A DNA stretch of 64,000 bases from Minwuiaceae bacterium (GTDB lineage Bacteria; Pseudomonadota; Alphaproteobacteria; Minwuiales; Minwuiaceae): the NCBI GenBank assembly GCA_028278525.1, contig JANQEE010000044.1, positions 1 to 64,000 of the forward strand, in the 5' to 3' direction. The notes under the pieces were generated by a model that did no database searches, was not told the DNA's origin, and worked only from the letters and a program-made list of their open reading frames with translations. Each line of letters starts with the position of its first letter. Position 1 is the stretch's first letter. The translations under genes were made by a program, and so were the position numbers. Below, piece by piece: positions 40,923 to 49,571 of this stretch.

Positions 40923-42074
40923 TCAAGCCCGGGACGCATCGCGCCAGAGCTGACGGCTGATAACCACGTTCTGGATCTCGGACGTGCCGTCCAGGTATTG
41001 GGCCATCTTAGCGGAGGCCATATGCCGGCCGAGCGGATACTCCGCCCGGAAGCCGGCCGCCCCCATGGTCTGCATACAGTCGCCCAGGCGCGCCAGCGCA
41101 ACCCGGGTCGCGAACTTCTTCGCGTGCGCGGCGGCGAGCGTCGCGTCGGCGCCGTCGTCAAGCAACCCGGCCGCGCGGTAGGCCAGCAGGCGCGCGGCTT
41201 CCAGGTCGGTGGCAACGTCCGCCAGCATCCATTGCAGGCCCTGGAATTCCGACGTCGCCTGCCCGAACGCCCGCCGGTTCGCGGTGTAGTCGAGCGCACA
41301 GTCGAGCCCGGCACGCAGCATACCGCAACACATCGCCGCGACGTTAAGGCGCGCGGTGTCGATGCCGCTCATCGCGCCTTTGAAGGCGCGCTCCGGCGGC
41401 AACAGGATGTCGGCATCGGTCGCCGGGCAGCCGTCGAACCGGAACCCGCCGGTGCCGAGCGCATGCCCGCCCATCACACTGTAGGGCCGCTCGCGCGTGA
41501 CGCCGGGACGGCTCGCTTCGACCAGGAAACAGGCGATGCCGCGCCATCCCTGGGCCGGATCGGTCTGGGCGTAGACGCTGAGAATATCGGCCTCGGCCGC
41601 GTTGCTGATCCAGCCCTTCTCGCCGCTGATGCGCCAACCGTCGCCGGTGCGTTCGGCCCGGGTGGCGATTGCCGCGGCGTCGCTGCCGCCTTTCAGTTCG
41701 GTCAACAGAAAGGCGCCGATGCGCTTGGCCGTCAGCATGTCCGGCAGGCATCGCTGCTTCTGTTCGTCGGTGCCATTGTTGGCAATGTTGCGGGCGAGGT
41801 TGTTGTGCACGACCAGGCTGAAAGTGAAGGCCATGCAGGCGGCGCTAAGCTCCTCCATGACCCGCGCCATGGCGGTGACGCCGATGCCCGACCCGCCGAG
41901 CTCTGGCGGAACCAGCAGGCCGGTGAGGCCGAGTTCGGCGGCCTGGCTCAACGCCTCCCGCGGCATCGTCCGCGCCTCTTCCCACGCCGCCGCATTGGGC
42001 GCGACCACATCCCGCGCGAAACCGCGCGCCACCTCGACGATCCGGCTCTCCTCCGCCGTCAAACGCTCGTCCAT
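40923..42074 (-). CDS. Acyl-CoA dehydrogenase
   Basis: 383 residues with the standard ACAD fold: FAD region LTELKGGSDAAAIATRAERT and GEKGWISNAAEADILSVYAQ; the catalytic base region at the C-terminus is QYLDGTSEIQNVVISR, where Asp stands in place of the usual Glu of YEGT. It oxidises acyl-CoA to enoyl-CoA, passing electrons to ETF. The chain length cannot be predicted. The start at ATG 42074 has GAGGG 9 bases before it; an upstream ATG at 42089 lacks spacing. Located next to the site-2-type protease gene, divergently. Confidence 0.9.
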   Translation of the reverse strand: MDERLTAEESRIVEVARGFARDVVAPNAAAWEEARTMPREALSQAAELGLTGLLVPPELGGSGIGVTAMARVMEELSAACMAFTFSLVVHNNLARNIANNGTDEQKQRCLPDMLTAKRIGAFLLTELKGGSDAAAIATRAERTGDGWRISGEKGWISNAAEADILSVYAQTDPAQGWRGIACFLVEASRPGVTRERPYSVMGGHALGTGGFRFDGCPATDADILLPPERAFKGAMSGIDTARLNVAAMCCGMLRAGLDCALDYTANRRAFGQATSEFQGLQWMLADVATDLEAARLLAYRAAGLLDDGADATLAAAHAKKFATRVALARLGDCMQTMGAAGFRAEYPLGRHMASAKMAQYLDGTSEIQNVVISRQLWRDASRA

Positions 42075-42176
42075 TCCGAGTACCCTCATTCCTTCGATTT
42101 CGTGGCATCATGGCTGGGCGCGCGTGCCGTGTCACCCGCAGGGCCCGAATTTCCACCGCCGGACGAAAGGCATGGC

Positions 42177-42857
42177 ATGACCGACTGGATCTACATCGCC
42201 TCGATCTGGGTCCTGCCCGTACTCATCGCGATCACCTTCCACGAAGCGGCGCACGGCTACGTCGCCTGGCGGCTGGGCGACGACACCGCGAAACGGCAGG
42301 GCCGGGTCACCTTCAACCCGCTGGCCCACATCGACCCGTTCGGCACCGTGCTGCTGCCGGGACTGCTGATCGCCACCGGCGCGCCGTTCCTGTTCGGCTA
42401 CGCCAAGCCGGTGCCGGTCAATTTCGGCCGGCTGCGGGCGCCCAGGCGTGACATGGTCTGGGTGGCGCTGGCGGGGCCCGGCGTCAACGTCCTGCTCGCC
42501 ATCGCCTCCGCCTTCCTGCTGCACCTGGTCGCGGCGCTGCCGGCCGGCGCCGACCTCTGGGCGGCGCGGATGCTGTCCAACTCGGTCGCGCTCAACCTGC
42601 TGCTGGCGGTGTTCAACATGCTGCCGCTGCCGCCGCTGGACGGCGGCCGGGTCGCGGTCGGCCTGCTGCCCTACGGCCTGGCGATGCCGCTCGCCAAGCT
42701 GGAGCGCTTCGGCATCTTCATCCTGCTCGGCGCGCTGATCCTGCTGCCGATGGTCGGCGACCGGGTCGGCCTCAACCTAAGCCTGTTCGACTGGGTGATC
42801 CGGCCGGGCGTCGACGTTCTTGAATATCTGGTGGCGGCGGTGACGGGGCATCTATAG
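42177..42857 (+). CDS. Site-2 protease-like M50 zinc metallopeptidase
   Basis: 226 residues with about five to six membrane helices. The zinc site is ITFHEAAHGYVA (H22, E23, H26) and the third ligand Asp is in NMLPLPPLDGGRVA. This is the M50B branch of small, PDZ-less enzymes that cut membrane substrates such as anti-sigma factors or process sporulation and pilin-like signals. GAAAGG precedes the ATG. It follows a divergent acyl-CoA dehydrogenase, with no obvious anti-sigma gene nearby. Confidence 0.92.
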   Translation: MTDWIYIASIWVLPVLIAITFHEAAHGYVAWRLGDDTAKRQGRVTFNPLAHIDPFGTVLLPGLLIATGAPFLFGYAKPVPVNFGRLRAPRRDMVWVALAGPGVNVLLAIASAFLLHLVAALPAGADLWAARMLSNSVALNLLLAVFNMLPLPPLDGGRVAVGLLPYGLAMPLAKLERFGIFILLGALILLPMVGDRVGLNLSLFDWVIRPGVDVLEYLVAAVTGHL

Positions 42858-42909
42858 GGGGGGTCGTGTCGGATTTCGGGGAACGAGGCCATGCACCCCG
42901 GGAATGCGG

Positions 42910-43455
42910 TCAGGCGGCCGATCCGCCGGGCGGTTGTATGGCCCGCTTGCTATAGGCCACGGTGACGAACAGCATATCGACCGTCTCGCCGTCGGCGGCG
43001 AGCGGCATGATCATGTCCTCCGCCGTCTTGTAGTCCTTGTGCGGGCCGATATAGGGGATGCGGCTGGTCACCGGACGGCGGTCGCCGACCACGCCTTCCA
43101 GGGTCGACCAGATAACGCTGCCCGGCCGCTGATAGGGAATATCGCTCATCCACTGGCCGGCGAGCGAATGCGCCAGATGGTACTCCACCGTGGTGCCGAT
43201 CAGCCGGTAGCGGAAGTCGAGCGGCACCCGCGCCACGTCGATCAGGATGGTGTGCGGCAGCAGGTGGGGAATCTCGATCGGATCCAGGTCCGCACGCGCC
43301 GGCATCAGCCGGTCGCCGCGCTTGGAGAGCCAGTAGCCAAGGCTCTGCTGGTTGATGGTGTGATGGACCTTCACGGCCGAACCGGCGTCGGCGGATTCGT
43401 CCACTACAATGGTCTGCGGGCGGGACTCCTCAGCCGATGCGGAAAAATTCGACAT
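42910..43455 (-). CDS. PAS-domain protein (PAS_5-like), single domain
   Basis: 181 residues. The segment INQQSLGYWLSKRGDRLMPARADLDPIEIPHLLPHTILIDVARVP (quoted in two parts, INQQSLGYWLSKRGDRLMPA and LDPIEIPHLLPHTILIDVAR) and FRYRLIGTTVEYHLAHSLAG are typical of the PAS_5 family found in alphaproteobacteria. No output domain is attached, so it may act by protein-protein contact. Its ligand is unknown. A possible CRP-type site lies 190 bases upstream. The start is ATG 43455. Confidence 0.85.
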   Translation of the reverse strand: MSNFSASAEESRPQTIVVDESADAGSAVKVHHTINQQSLGYWLSKRGDRLMPARADLDPIEIPHLLPHTILIDVARVPLDFRYRLIGTTVEYHLAHSLAGQWMSDIPYQRPGSVIWSTLEGVVGDRRPVTSRIPYIGPHKDYKTAEDMIMPLAADGETVDMLFVTVAYSKRAIQPPGGSAA

Positions 43456-43641
43456 AGCTGCTTTCTGCTCGACGCGGGCCGAGATCCCGCATGCGCGACA
43501 AACCGATGTCAATACTTGGAACTGAATAGAGGGCTCCGCGCCAAATTACCAGAACTGAAACGATTCGGTGCGGTGTAGATAAATCCGAAATAGATAGTAG
43601 AGCCTGTGAATACAATGGGACGTTGCGGAAACGTTACGGCT

Positions 43642-43657
43642 TGTGACTTGGGTCACA
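43642..43657. promoter_or_regulatory. CRP-type binding site
   Basis: TGTGACTTGGGTCACA, a perfect match to the cAMP-CRP half-site pattern TGTGA-N6-TCACA with exact dyad symmetry. It lies in the 254-base intergenic region between the PAS gene and the GntR gene. Two class III cyclases are encoded in this window, so a cAMP-CRP-type regulon is plausible, but no crp gene is visible. Confidence 0.55.
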
Positions 43658-43709
43658 TCCCCAACCACCAACAAGTGACGCCTAGAACCGCCCGAACGGC
43701 CGACATTTT

Positions 43710-44405
43710 CTATCGACGGCCCCGCTCCGCCGGCCGGTCCAGCGAGCGGCGGACATCGAGATAGATCTTCTTCGAGTGCTGGATGTGGTCGACGACGAGG
43801 CGTCTGAGGACGGCGCGGTCGCCGGTGCGGAGCGCGTCGATCATGGCCCAGTGTTCGCTGCGCAGGGTTTCCAAAAGCGGCGGATCGACCATCGGGTATA
43901 GCCGCATGGCCCGCGACAGATAGGCGTAGTGGGCGATCGCGTCCGACAGGTGCTCGTTGCCGCAGGCGTCGAAGAACGCGTTGTGGAAGGCTTCGTTGGC
44001 ATCGTCTATCGCGCGGGGGTCGCGCGAGGCAACGGCGGCGTCGTGCCGACGCTGGGCCGCTTCCAGGGCGGCAATCAGGTCCGGCGGCGCCGGCAGCGGC
44101 ATGCGCTGGGCGGCCTGGCGCTGCAAAATCTCGCGAACCTCGGCGATCTCCTCGACCTCCGCGGCGGTGAAATCACGCACCGTGGCGCCGCGGTTCGGCA
44201 CGCGAACGACGATGCCCATGCGCTCCAACTCGGCGAGGGCGTGGCGCACCACATGGCGCTTGGCCCCGAACCGGCGGATCAGCGAATCCTCCACCAGACG
44301 CTCCCGCGGGCGAAGGCCGCCGAACAGGATATCGAACTCGAGGCTGCGGACGACGTCCTCGGGCGTCACCTCCGCCTGCTTCGCCAGATCCGAACCAACT
44401 GCCAT
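43710..44405 (-). CDS. GntR-family (FadR/FCD) transcriptional regulator
   Basis: 231 residues. The N-terminal winged HTH has LRPRERLVEDSLIRRFGAKR and RHALAELERMGIVVRVPNRGATV; the C-terminal FCD ligand domain (about 90-225) has the conserved DDANEAFHNAFFDACGNEHL metal site. It is divergent from the ABC operon and its likely repressor or activator, with a 16-base palindrome in between. The ATG 44405 (MAVGSD) has AGGTGG upstream. Ligand probably a small organic acid or sugar acid. Confidence 0.93.
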   Translation of the reverse strand: MAVGSDLAKQAEVTPEDVVRSLEFDILFGGLRPRERLVEDSLIRRFGAKRHVVRHALAELERMGIVVRVPNRGATVRDFTAAEVEEIAEVREILQRQAAQRMPLPAPPDLIAALEAAQRRHDAAVASRDPRAIDDANEAFHNAFFDACGNEHLSDAIAHYAYLSRAMRLYPMVDPPLLETLRSEHWAMIDALRTGDRAVLRRLVVDHIQHSKKIYLDVRRSLDRPAERGRR

Positions 44406-44484
44406 GTCGTCACCACCTTGCATGCCGACACCATACCCGTTTCTTCAATGATGTCATGCGGATAGCTTATTCTCAATAAAATTA

Positions 44485-44500
44485 TCAATAATATTGTTGA
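44485..44500. promoter_or_regulatory. Near-perfect palindrome, candidate GntR operator
   Basis: TCAATAATATTGTTGA, symmetric in 7 of 8 base pairs, in the divergent region between the GntR gene and the ABC operon. Position fits regulation of both genes. Confidence 0.5.
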
Positions 44501-44608
44501 CGATTTTCGGCCGCTTCTCTAGCGTTTCAGCAAGGCCGAACCAACCGGCCGCAAAGAAAGCGCATGCCGAAACCGGCCTTGCGCACCGATAAAACAAGGG
44601 AGGATTCC

Positions 44609-45886
44609 GTGCGAAACAGACTGATTTCGGCGTTGTTCGGGTTGGCCGTCGGCACGGCCGCGTGGACCGGCGGCGCGACCGCGCAACAGGCCGTCGAACT
44701 GACATTGTGGAGCCACTGGTCGGCGGAGGTGCCCAAACGCTCGTTCGTCGAGGCGGCCATCGCCGAGTTCGAGGCGAACAACCCCAGCATCGAGATCAAG
44801 GCCACCTGGTATGAGAAGAACGCGCTTTACGCGGCGCTGAAGACCGCGCTCCGCGCGGGCCAGGCACCCGACATATTCTATGCGGAGCCGGACCAGGTCG
44901 AATACATGGACAACGGCTTCCTGCTCGACCTGTCTTCGCTCAATTGGGATGCCGTCGAGCCGTGGGCCAAGGAAGCCTGGACCTACCAGGGCAAGCCCTA
45001 CGGTCTGCCGCTGGAGGCCTGGACCGTCGAGCTTTACTACAACAAGCAGATGCTGGCGGACATGGGTGTCGGCCTGCCGGACGATCTACAATTTTCGCCC
45101 GATGCCTTCGCCGATCTGGTCAAAAAGACCAAGGCCAAGGGCATCACGCCGCTTTCGCTGGGCGTCGGCGACCGCCCCTACCCCGGCGCGCATCTGGCGC
45201 ATGAAGCCCTGCTGAAGAAGCTTGGCGTCGCCGACTACAGCAACCTGCTGGCAGGCAAGCTGTCCTGGACCGACACGCGCGTGGTGGACACGCTGACCTG
45301 GCTGACGGGCCTGAGCGAGGCGGGCATGCTGCCGCCGACCTTCTCCACGCTGAAGCTGACGGAAGCGCATATCTACTTCCACACCAAGCCCGGCGCGCTG
45401 ATGTTCCTGAACGGAAGCTGGTATACGTCCCGGGCCTTCAATACGCCCGACAAGGGCGGCCAGCCGGCGGGCTTCCCGCTCGGCATCATGAAGTTTCCCG
45501 CCGTGCCGGGCGCCGTCTGCAACGAATGCCGGTCGATCGCCGTCGGCGGCAGCTATGTCGCCAACGCGGACACCACGCACCCGGAGGCGGCGATCCGCTT
45601 CTTCAATTCCTTCCTGAAGCCGGAAGTCGGCAACCGGTGGCTGGAGAACGTGAAGGTCCAGACCGGCATCAAAAGCGACCCGTCGAAAATCACCGATGCC
45701 CAGGCAGCGGACTATTTCAGCATGATCGCCAAGACCAACGCGGGCGCGAAGTACCATTTCGGCATTCCGATCCAGGTGATGAGCGGCAAGCCGAAAGAGG
45801 TGTTCACGCAGGTGATCAACAATGCGCTGCCGGCGGGGAACATCAGCGTCGAGGACGCGGTGAAACAGTTGTCGGAAGCGTACTGA
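44609..45886 (+). CDS. ABC transporter substrate-binding protein (sugar/organic acid, family 1)
   Basis: 425 residues. A signal peptide of about 26 residues (RLISALFGLAVGTAAWTGGA, cut near ATAQQ) precedes a type I periplasmic binding fold: LTLWSHWSAEVPKRSFVEAA, and APDIFYAEPDQVEYMDNGFL are the ligand-side loops of the MalE-like branch. The start is GTG at 44609, with AAGGGAGG upstream; the frame opens earlier without support. First gene of the ABC operon, followed by a strong stem-loop before the permeases. Ligand unknown. Confidence 0.92.
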   Translation: MRNRLISALFGLAVGTAAWTGGATAQQAVELTLWSHWSAEVPKRSFVEAAIAEFEANNPSIEIKATWYEKNALYAALKTALRAGQAPDIFYAEPDQVEYMDNGFLLDLSSLNWDAVEPWAKEAWTYQGKPYGLPLEAWTVELYYNKQMLADMGVGLPDDLQFSPDAFADLVKKTKAKGITPLSLGVGDRPYPGAHLAHEALLKKLGVADYSNLLAGKLSWTDTRVVDTLTWLTGLSEAGMLPPTFSTLKLTEAHIYFHTKPGALMFLNGSWYTSRAFNTPDKGGQPAGFPLGIMKFPAVPGAVCNECRSIAVGGSYVANADTTHPEAAIRFFNSFLKPEVGNRWLENVKVQTGIKSDPSKITDAQAADYFSMIAKTNAGAKYHFGIPIQVMSGKPKEVFTQVINNALPAGNISVEDAVKQLSEAY

Positions 45887-45950
45887 CGGTACGAAGCGAT
45901 TGTTCGAAGCTTATGTCTGTCCGGCCTAATACGGGCGCTTCGGCATCCTC

Positions 45951-45980
45951 CCCTCTCCCCCCGCTTGCGGGGGGAGAGGG
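45951..45980 (+). repeat. Palindromic stem-loop between binding-protein and permease genes
   Basis: CCCTCTCCCCCCGC followed by TT and the exact complement GCGGGGGGAGAGGG, then CTTTTTGGG. A perfect 14-base arm. Such palindromes are widespread dispersed elements in alphaproteobacteria and can act as partial terminator or mRNA-stability element. It sits 65 bases after the binding-protein stop codon and 20 bases before the first permease, as expected for unequal expression of the ABC subunits. Confidence 0.75.
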
Positions 45981-46000
45981 CTTTTTGGGAGCCGGCGGCG

Positions 46001-46918
46001 ATGGCTGAGGGGGCCGAAACGCGGGTTGCCGACGACGGCTTGAGAAGACCGTGGGGAACGATCCTTGCGTTTTTGTTGCCGGCGCTGACGCTGTATGTCG
46101 CGTTGACGGCGTATCCCGCGGTCAGAACGTTCTGGAACAGCTTTCACATCGTGCTGCCCAGGCGGGAGGAGTTCGTTGGCCTCGCCAACTACGTGGAGCT
46201 TGCCGGCGACGACATCTTCTGGCGGGCGGTGAGCAACACGCTGGTCTGGGCCTGCGCCTCGCCGGTGATCGAGGTCAGCATCGCGCTGCTGCTGGCGCTG
46301 GCGCTTTACGCCAAGGTGCCGGGTGCGCGGTTCTTCCGGGTCGCGTGGTTCACGCCGGTGCTGATGTCCTACATCGTCGTCGGCATCCTATGGCTGTGGA
46401 TCTACAACTACGATTGGGGGCCGATCAACGTCGCCTTGCGCGCGCTTGGGCTGGACCATCTGGCGCGGCCGTGGCTTGGCGATCCGGACACCGCCCTGCC
46501 CGCCCTGATCTTCGTTGCAAGCTGGATGTGGGTCGGCTTCAACATGGTCGTGCTGCTGGCAGCGCTGCATTCGCTGCCGCGGGAAGTGATCGAGGCGGCG
46601 GAACTGGATAATTGCGGCTGGGGCGGGAAGTTGATCTTCGTCATCCTGCCTCTGGTCAGCGCGACGCTTTTAAACCTGGTGGTGCTGTCGTTCATCGGCA
46701 AGATGAAGATCTTCGACCTGGTCTGGATCACCACCAAGGGCAATCCGCTCTGGTCGACGGAGACGGTCTCCACCTACGTCTACAAACGCGCCTTCGAATG
46801 GACGACGTTCGATCTGGGCTACCCGTCGACCATTGCCGCCGTCTGGTTCGTGATCGTGCTGGCCGCCGTGCTGGGACTGACCCGGCTGTTCAAGCTGCGC
46901 GAGAAGCTGGAGTACTGA
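46001..46918 (+). CDS. ABC transporter permease, MalF-like
   Basis: 305 residues with six predicted helices. The EAA motif is REVIEAAELDNCGWGGKLIFVILPLV, conserved among inner-membrane subunits that contact the ATPase. The N-terminus MAEGAETRVADDGLRRPWGT is cytosolic. It pairs with the MalG-like permease that starts 6 bases after its stop codon. ATG at 46001 with GGGAG upstream. Part of the binding-protein-dependent importer for a polar substrate. Confidence 0.92.
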   Translation: MAEGAETRVADDGLRRPWGTILAFLLPALTLYVALTAYPAVRTFWNSFHIVLPRREEFVGLANYVELAGDDIFWRAVSNTLVWACASPVIEVSIALLLALALYAKVPGARFFRVAWFTPVLMSYIVVGILWLWIYNYDWGPINVALRALGLDHLARPWLGDPDTALPALIFVASWMWVGFNMVVLLAALHSLPREVIEAAELDNCGWGGKLIFVILPLVSATLLNLVVLSFIGKMKIFDLVWITTKGNPLWSTETVSTYVYKRAFEWTTFDLGYPSTIAAVWFVIVLAAVLGLTRLFKLREKLEY

Positions 46919-46923
46919 GGGCG

Positions 46924-47742
46924 ATGGCGAGCCTGAAACGCTCCATCCTGCTGCTGATCCTCTGCGGCTACACCGCGTTCGCCGCCGGCCCGTTCGTCTG
47001 GGCGGCGATGCTGTCGTTGCGCACGACGACGGAGATCCATCTCGATCATTTCGCCCTGCCCGACCCGATCCATTGGGAGAAGTTTCCGGACGCATGGTTC
47101 AATTCGAACTATGCGACCTATTTCCTGAATTCCGTTCAGGTCGTGGTCGCGGCGGTCCTGATCGTCACGATCGTCGGCGCGATGGCGGCGCACTGCCTGG
47201 CCCGGTACCGCTTCCGGTTCAACCGGCTGATCTATTTCGTGCTGTTCTCCACCATCATATTTCCGCCGCAGATCACCATCATCTCGCTGTTCCAGGTGTT
47301 GGTGAACTACGGGCTGTACAATTCGAAGCTGGGCCTGACGCTAGTCTACGTCGCCATCCAACTGCCGCTCACGGTTTACATACTGGAAAGTTTCTTCGCC
47401 CGTATCCCGGCCGACCTGTTCGATGCGGCGCGCATGGACGGCTATTCCGATTGGGAGATCTTCTGGCGCGTCGCCCTGCCTGTCGCGCTGCCGGCGGTCG
47501 CCACGACGGTAATCCTGAATTTCATTCTGCTGTGGAACGAGTTCCTGTTCGCGGTCGTGCTGATCACCGAGGAGGCGAACCGCACGCTGCCGCTGGGCAT
47601 TCAGCGCTTCATCGGCGACACCCAGGAAGATATCGGGATGATCGCGACCGGCTTGATGATCGCGATCATTCCCGTCGTCGTCATCTACGCCTTTTTCTCC
47701 GAGAAGCTGATCCAAGGCATGACGGCCGGGGCCGTGAAGTGA
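46924..47742 (+). CDS. ABC transporter permease, MalG-like
   Basis: 272 residues, six predicted helices. EAA motif: FDAARMDGYSDWEIFWRVALPVALP, quoted here in two pieces, FDAARMDGYSDWEIF and RVALPVALPAVATT. Heterodimer partner of the preceding permease; its N-terminal helix is ILLLILCGYTAFAAGPFVW. The ATG lies 6 bases after the previous stop codon. The ATPase gene follows after 13 bases. Confidence 0.92.
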   Translation: MASLKRSILLLILCGYTAFAAGPFVWAAMLSLRTTTEIHLDHFALPDPIHWEKFPDAWFNSNYATYFLNSVQVVVAAVLIVTIVGAMAAHCLARYRFRFNRLIYFVLFSTIIFPPQITIISLFQVLVNYGLYNSKLGLTLVYVAIQLPLTVYILESFFARIPADLFDAARMDGYSDWEIFWRVALPVALPAVATTVILNFILLWNEFLFAVVLITEEANRTLPLGIQRFIGDTQEDIGMIATGLMIAIIPVVVIYAFFSEKLIQGMTAGAVK

Positions 47743-47755
47743 ACGAGGATCGGCC

Positions 47756-48877
47756 GTGGCAATCGTAAAACTCGACAACCTGACCAAGGTCTACGACCGC
47801 AGCCACGGCGCGGCGGCCGACAGCGTGTCGCTGGAAATCGGCCACGGGGAGTTCATGGTGCTGCTGGGCCCGTCCGGCTGCGGCAAGACGACCACGCTGC
47901 GCATGATCGCCGGCCTGGAATCGATTACCGACGGCACGCTGTCGATCGACGGCAAAGTCGTCAACAAGGTGCCGGCCAAGGACCGCGACATCGCGATGGT
48001 GTTCCAGTCCTACGCGCTGTATCCGCACATGACGGTGAAGAACAATCTCGCCTTCGGCCTCAGGCGCCGATCGGTGCCGCGCGCCGAGATCGAGGAGAAG
48101 GTGCAGCGGGTCGCGGCAACGCTGGAGCTCGACTCCCTCCTCGGCCGCAGGCCGCACGCGCTGTCCGGCGGCCAGAGGCAGCGCGTCGCGCTGGGCCGGG
48201 CCATCGTCCGCGACCCCAAGGTGTTCCTGTTCGACGAGCCGTTGTCCAACCTCGACGCGGCTTTGCGCGTATCGACCCGGGTGGAAATCGCCGCGCTGCA
48301 CCGGCGGCTTGGCGCGACGATGATCTATGTGACACACGACCAGATCGAAGCCATGACCATGGGCACGCGGATCTGCATCATGAACGGCGGCCGCGTGATG
48401 CAGGTCGGCAAGCCGCTCCACGTTTATCGGCGGCCGGTGAACACCTTCGTCGCCGGTTTTCTGGGCAACCCGCCGATGAACCTGATCCCCGCCACGGTCA
48501 CCGACCGCGACGGCGGACGCTCGGTGCGGGTCGGCGAGGCAGTGCTGCGGGTCCCTGAGAAACGGGCGCCGGCCAGCATGCCGGGCAGTCCGGTCACCTT
48601 CGGCATTCGCGCCGAGCATGTCGCACTGACCGCGCAGACCGGGGAGGACACTGCGGAAATCGCCGGCGAGGTCGTACAGGTCGAATCCCTGGGCGCCGAA
48701 ACCATCGTCATGACCCGGTTGGCCGGCGTGGAGAACAATTTCGTCGCGCGCGTTGCCGGGGATGCGGACGTGACGGTCGGCGAGCGCTGCCGGCTGTTCC
48801 TGGATCTGAGCGAAACGCATCTGTTCGACGCGCAGGGGCAATCGATGTCGACCGAACCGAACGAGAGGACCGCCTGA
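47756..48877 (+). CDS. ABC transporter ATP-binding protein (UgpC/MalK type)
   Basis: 373 residues. Walker A is GPSGCGKTTTLRMIAGL, the signature LSGGQRQRVALGRAIV, Walker B VFLFDEPLSNLDAALR, and the switch histidine is in YVTHDQIEAMT. A C-terminal TOBE domain (about 240-373) is of the MalK/UgpC group. It energises import of the substrate bound by the operon's binding protein. Starts GTG; its TGA stop overlaps the RraA-like start by one base. Confidence 0.95.
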   Translation: MAIVKLDNLTKVYDRSHGAAADSVSLEIGHGEFMVLLGPSGCGKTTTLRMIAGLESITDGTLSIDGKVVNKVPAKDRDIAMVFQSYALYPHMTVKNNLAFGLRRRSVPRAEIEEKVQRVAATLELDSLLGRRPHALSGGQRQRVALGRAIVRDPKVFLFDEPLSNLDAALRVSTRVEIAALHRRLGATMIYVTHDQIEAMTMGTRICIMNGGRVMQVGKPLHVYRRPVNTFVAGFLGNPPMNLIPATVTDRDGGRSVRVGEAVLRVPEKRAPASMPGSPVTFGIRAEHVALTAQTGEDTAEIAGEVVQVESLGAETIVMTRLAGVENNFVARVAGDADVTVGERCRLFLDLSETHLFDAQGQSMSTEPNERTA

Positions 48878-49560
48878 TGGCCGACCCGGCAAAGCTGACG
48901 ATACGCAAATCGTTCCTCCGGCCGAGCGCCGAGCAGATCGCGACGTTCAACGACGCGCCGACCGGATGGGTGGTGGACGCGTGCGGCCGACGCGGCGCGC
49001 TGCCGCACTGGATCAAACCCATCTCGAAGAAGACCCGGTTCATTGGACCAGCCCTGACCGTGCGAACCCGCCCGGTCGACAATCTGGCGCCCTACGCGGC
49101 GCTCAAGTTCGCGACGCCCGGTGACGTTCTGGTGGTCGCCGCAGACAGCGCCGAGTCCGCTTCGGTCCTGGGCGACATCCTGCTGGGCATGGCGCGCAAC
49201 TGCGGCATCGTCGCCGCCGTGACCGACGGGCTGGTGCGCGACGTGGCCGGTATCAACGCGGTCGGCATCCCGACCTTCGCGCGCGCGCTGTCGCCGAACT
49301 CCCCGTTCAAGGACGGGCCCGGCTCGGTCGGGCTGCCGGTCACGCTGGGCGGGGTTGCCGTGAACCCTGGCGATCTGCTGGTCGGTGACGCGGACGGCGT
49401 CGCCGTGGTGCCGCGCACCGATGTCCCTGCCGTGGCCAACGCGCTGACAGCGATCGCCGAGAAAGAAGCCGCGATGGAAGACGCCGTCGCGGCGGGCACG
49501 AAATATCCGGGTTGGCTGGACGACGTCCTGGCGTCCGGCGACGTCCGGTACATCGACTAG
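48877..49560 (+). CDS. RraA-like aldolase/hydrolase family protein
   Basis: 227 residues. The central Gly-rich core GDVLVVAADSAESASVLGDIL and CGIVAAVTDGLVRDVAGI carry the R-D motif of the RraA/4-hydroxy-4-methyl-2-oxoglutarate aldolase family. These enzymes cleave 4-hydroxy-2-oxo-diacids to pyruvate and a second keto acid, with a divalent metal. Its place at the end of an ABC operon suggests that the imported compound is a branched dicarboxylic or hydroxy acid whose product is split here. Confidence 0.87.
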   Translation: MADPAKLTIRKSFLRPSAEQIATFNDAPTGWVVDACGRRGALPHWIKPISKKTRFIGPALTVRTRPVDNLAPYAALKFATPGDVLVVAADSAESASVLGDILLGMARNCGIVAAVTDGLVRDVAGINAVGIPTFARALSPNSPFKDGPGSVGLPVTLGGVAVNPGDLLVGDADGVAVVPRTDVPAVANALTAIAEKEAAMEDAVAAGTKYPGWLDDVLASGDVRYID

Positions 49561-49571
49561 CCGGGTGGCGG

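Noticed and set aside
40923..42074. Acyl-CoA dehydrogenase as part of the SAM-regulated operon
   Set aside because: The riboswitch lies after its stop codon and acts on genes downstream. The dehydrogenase is upstream and would not be controlled by it.
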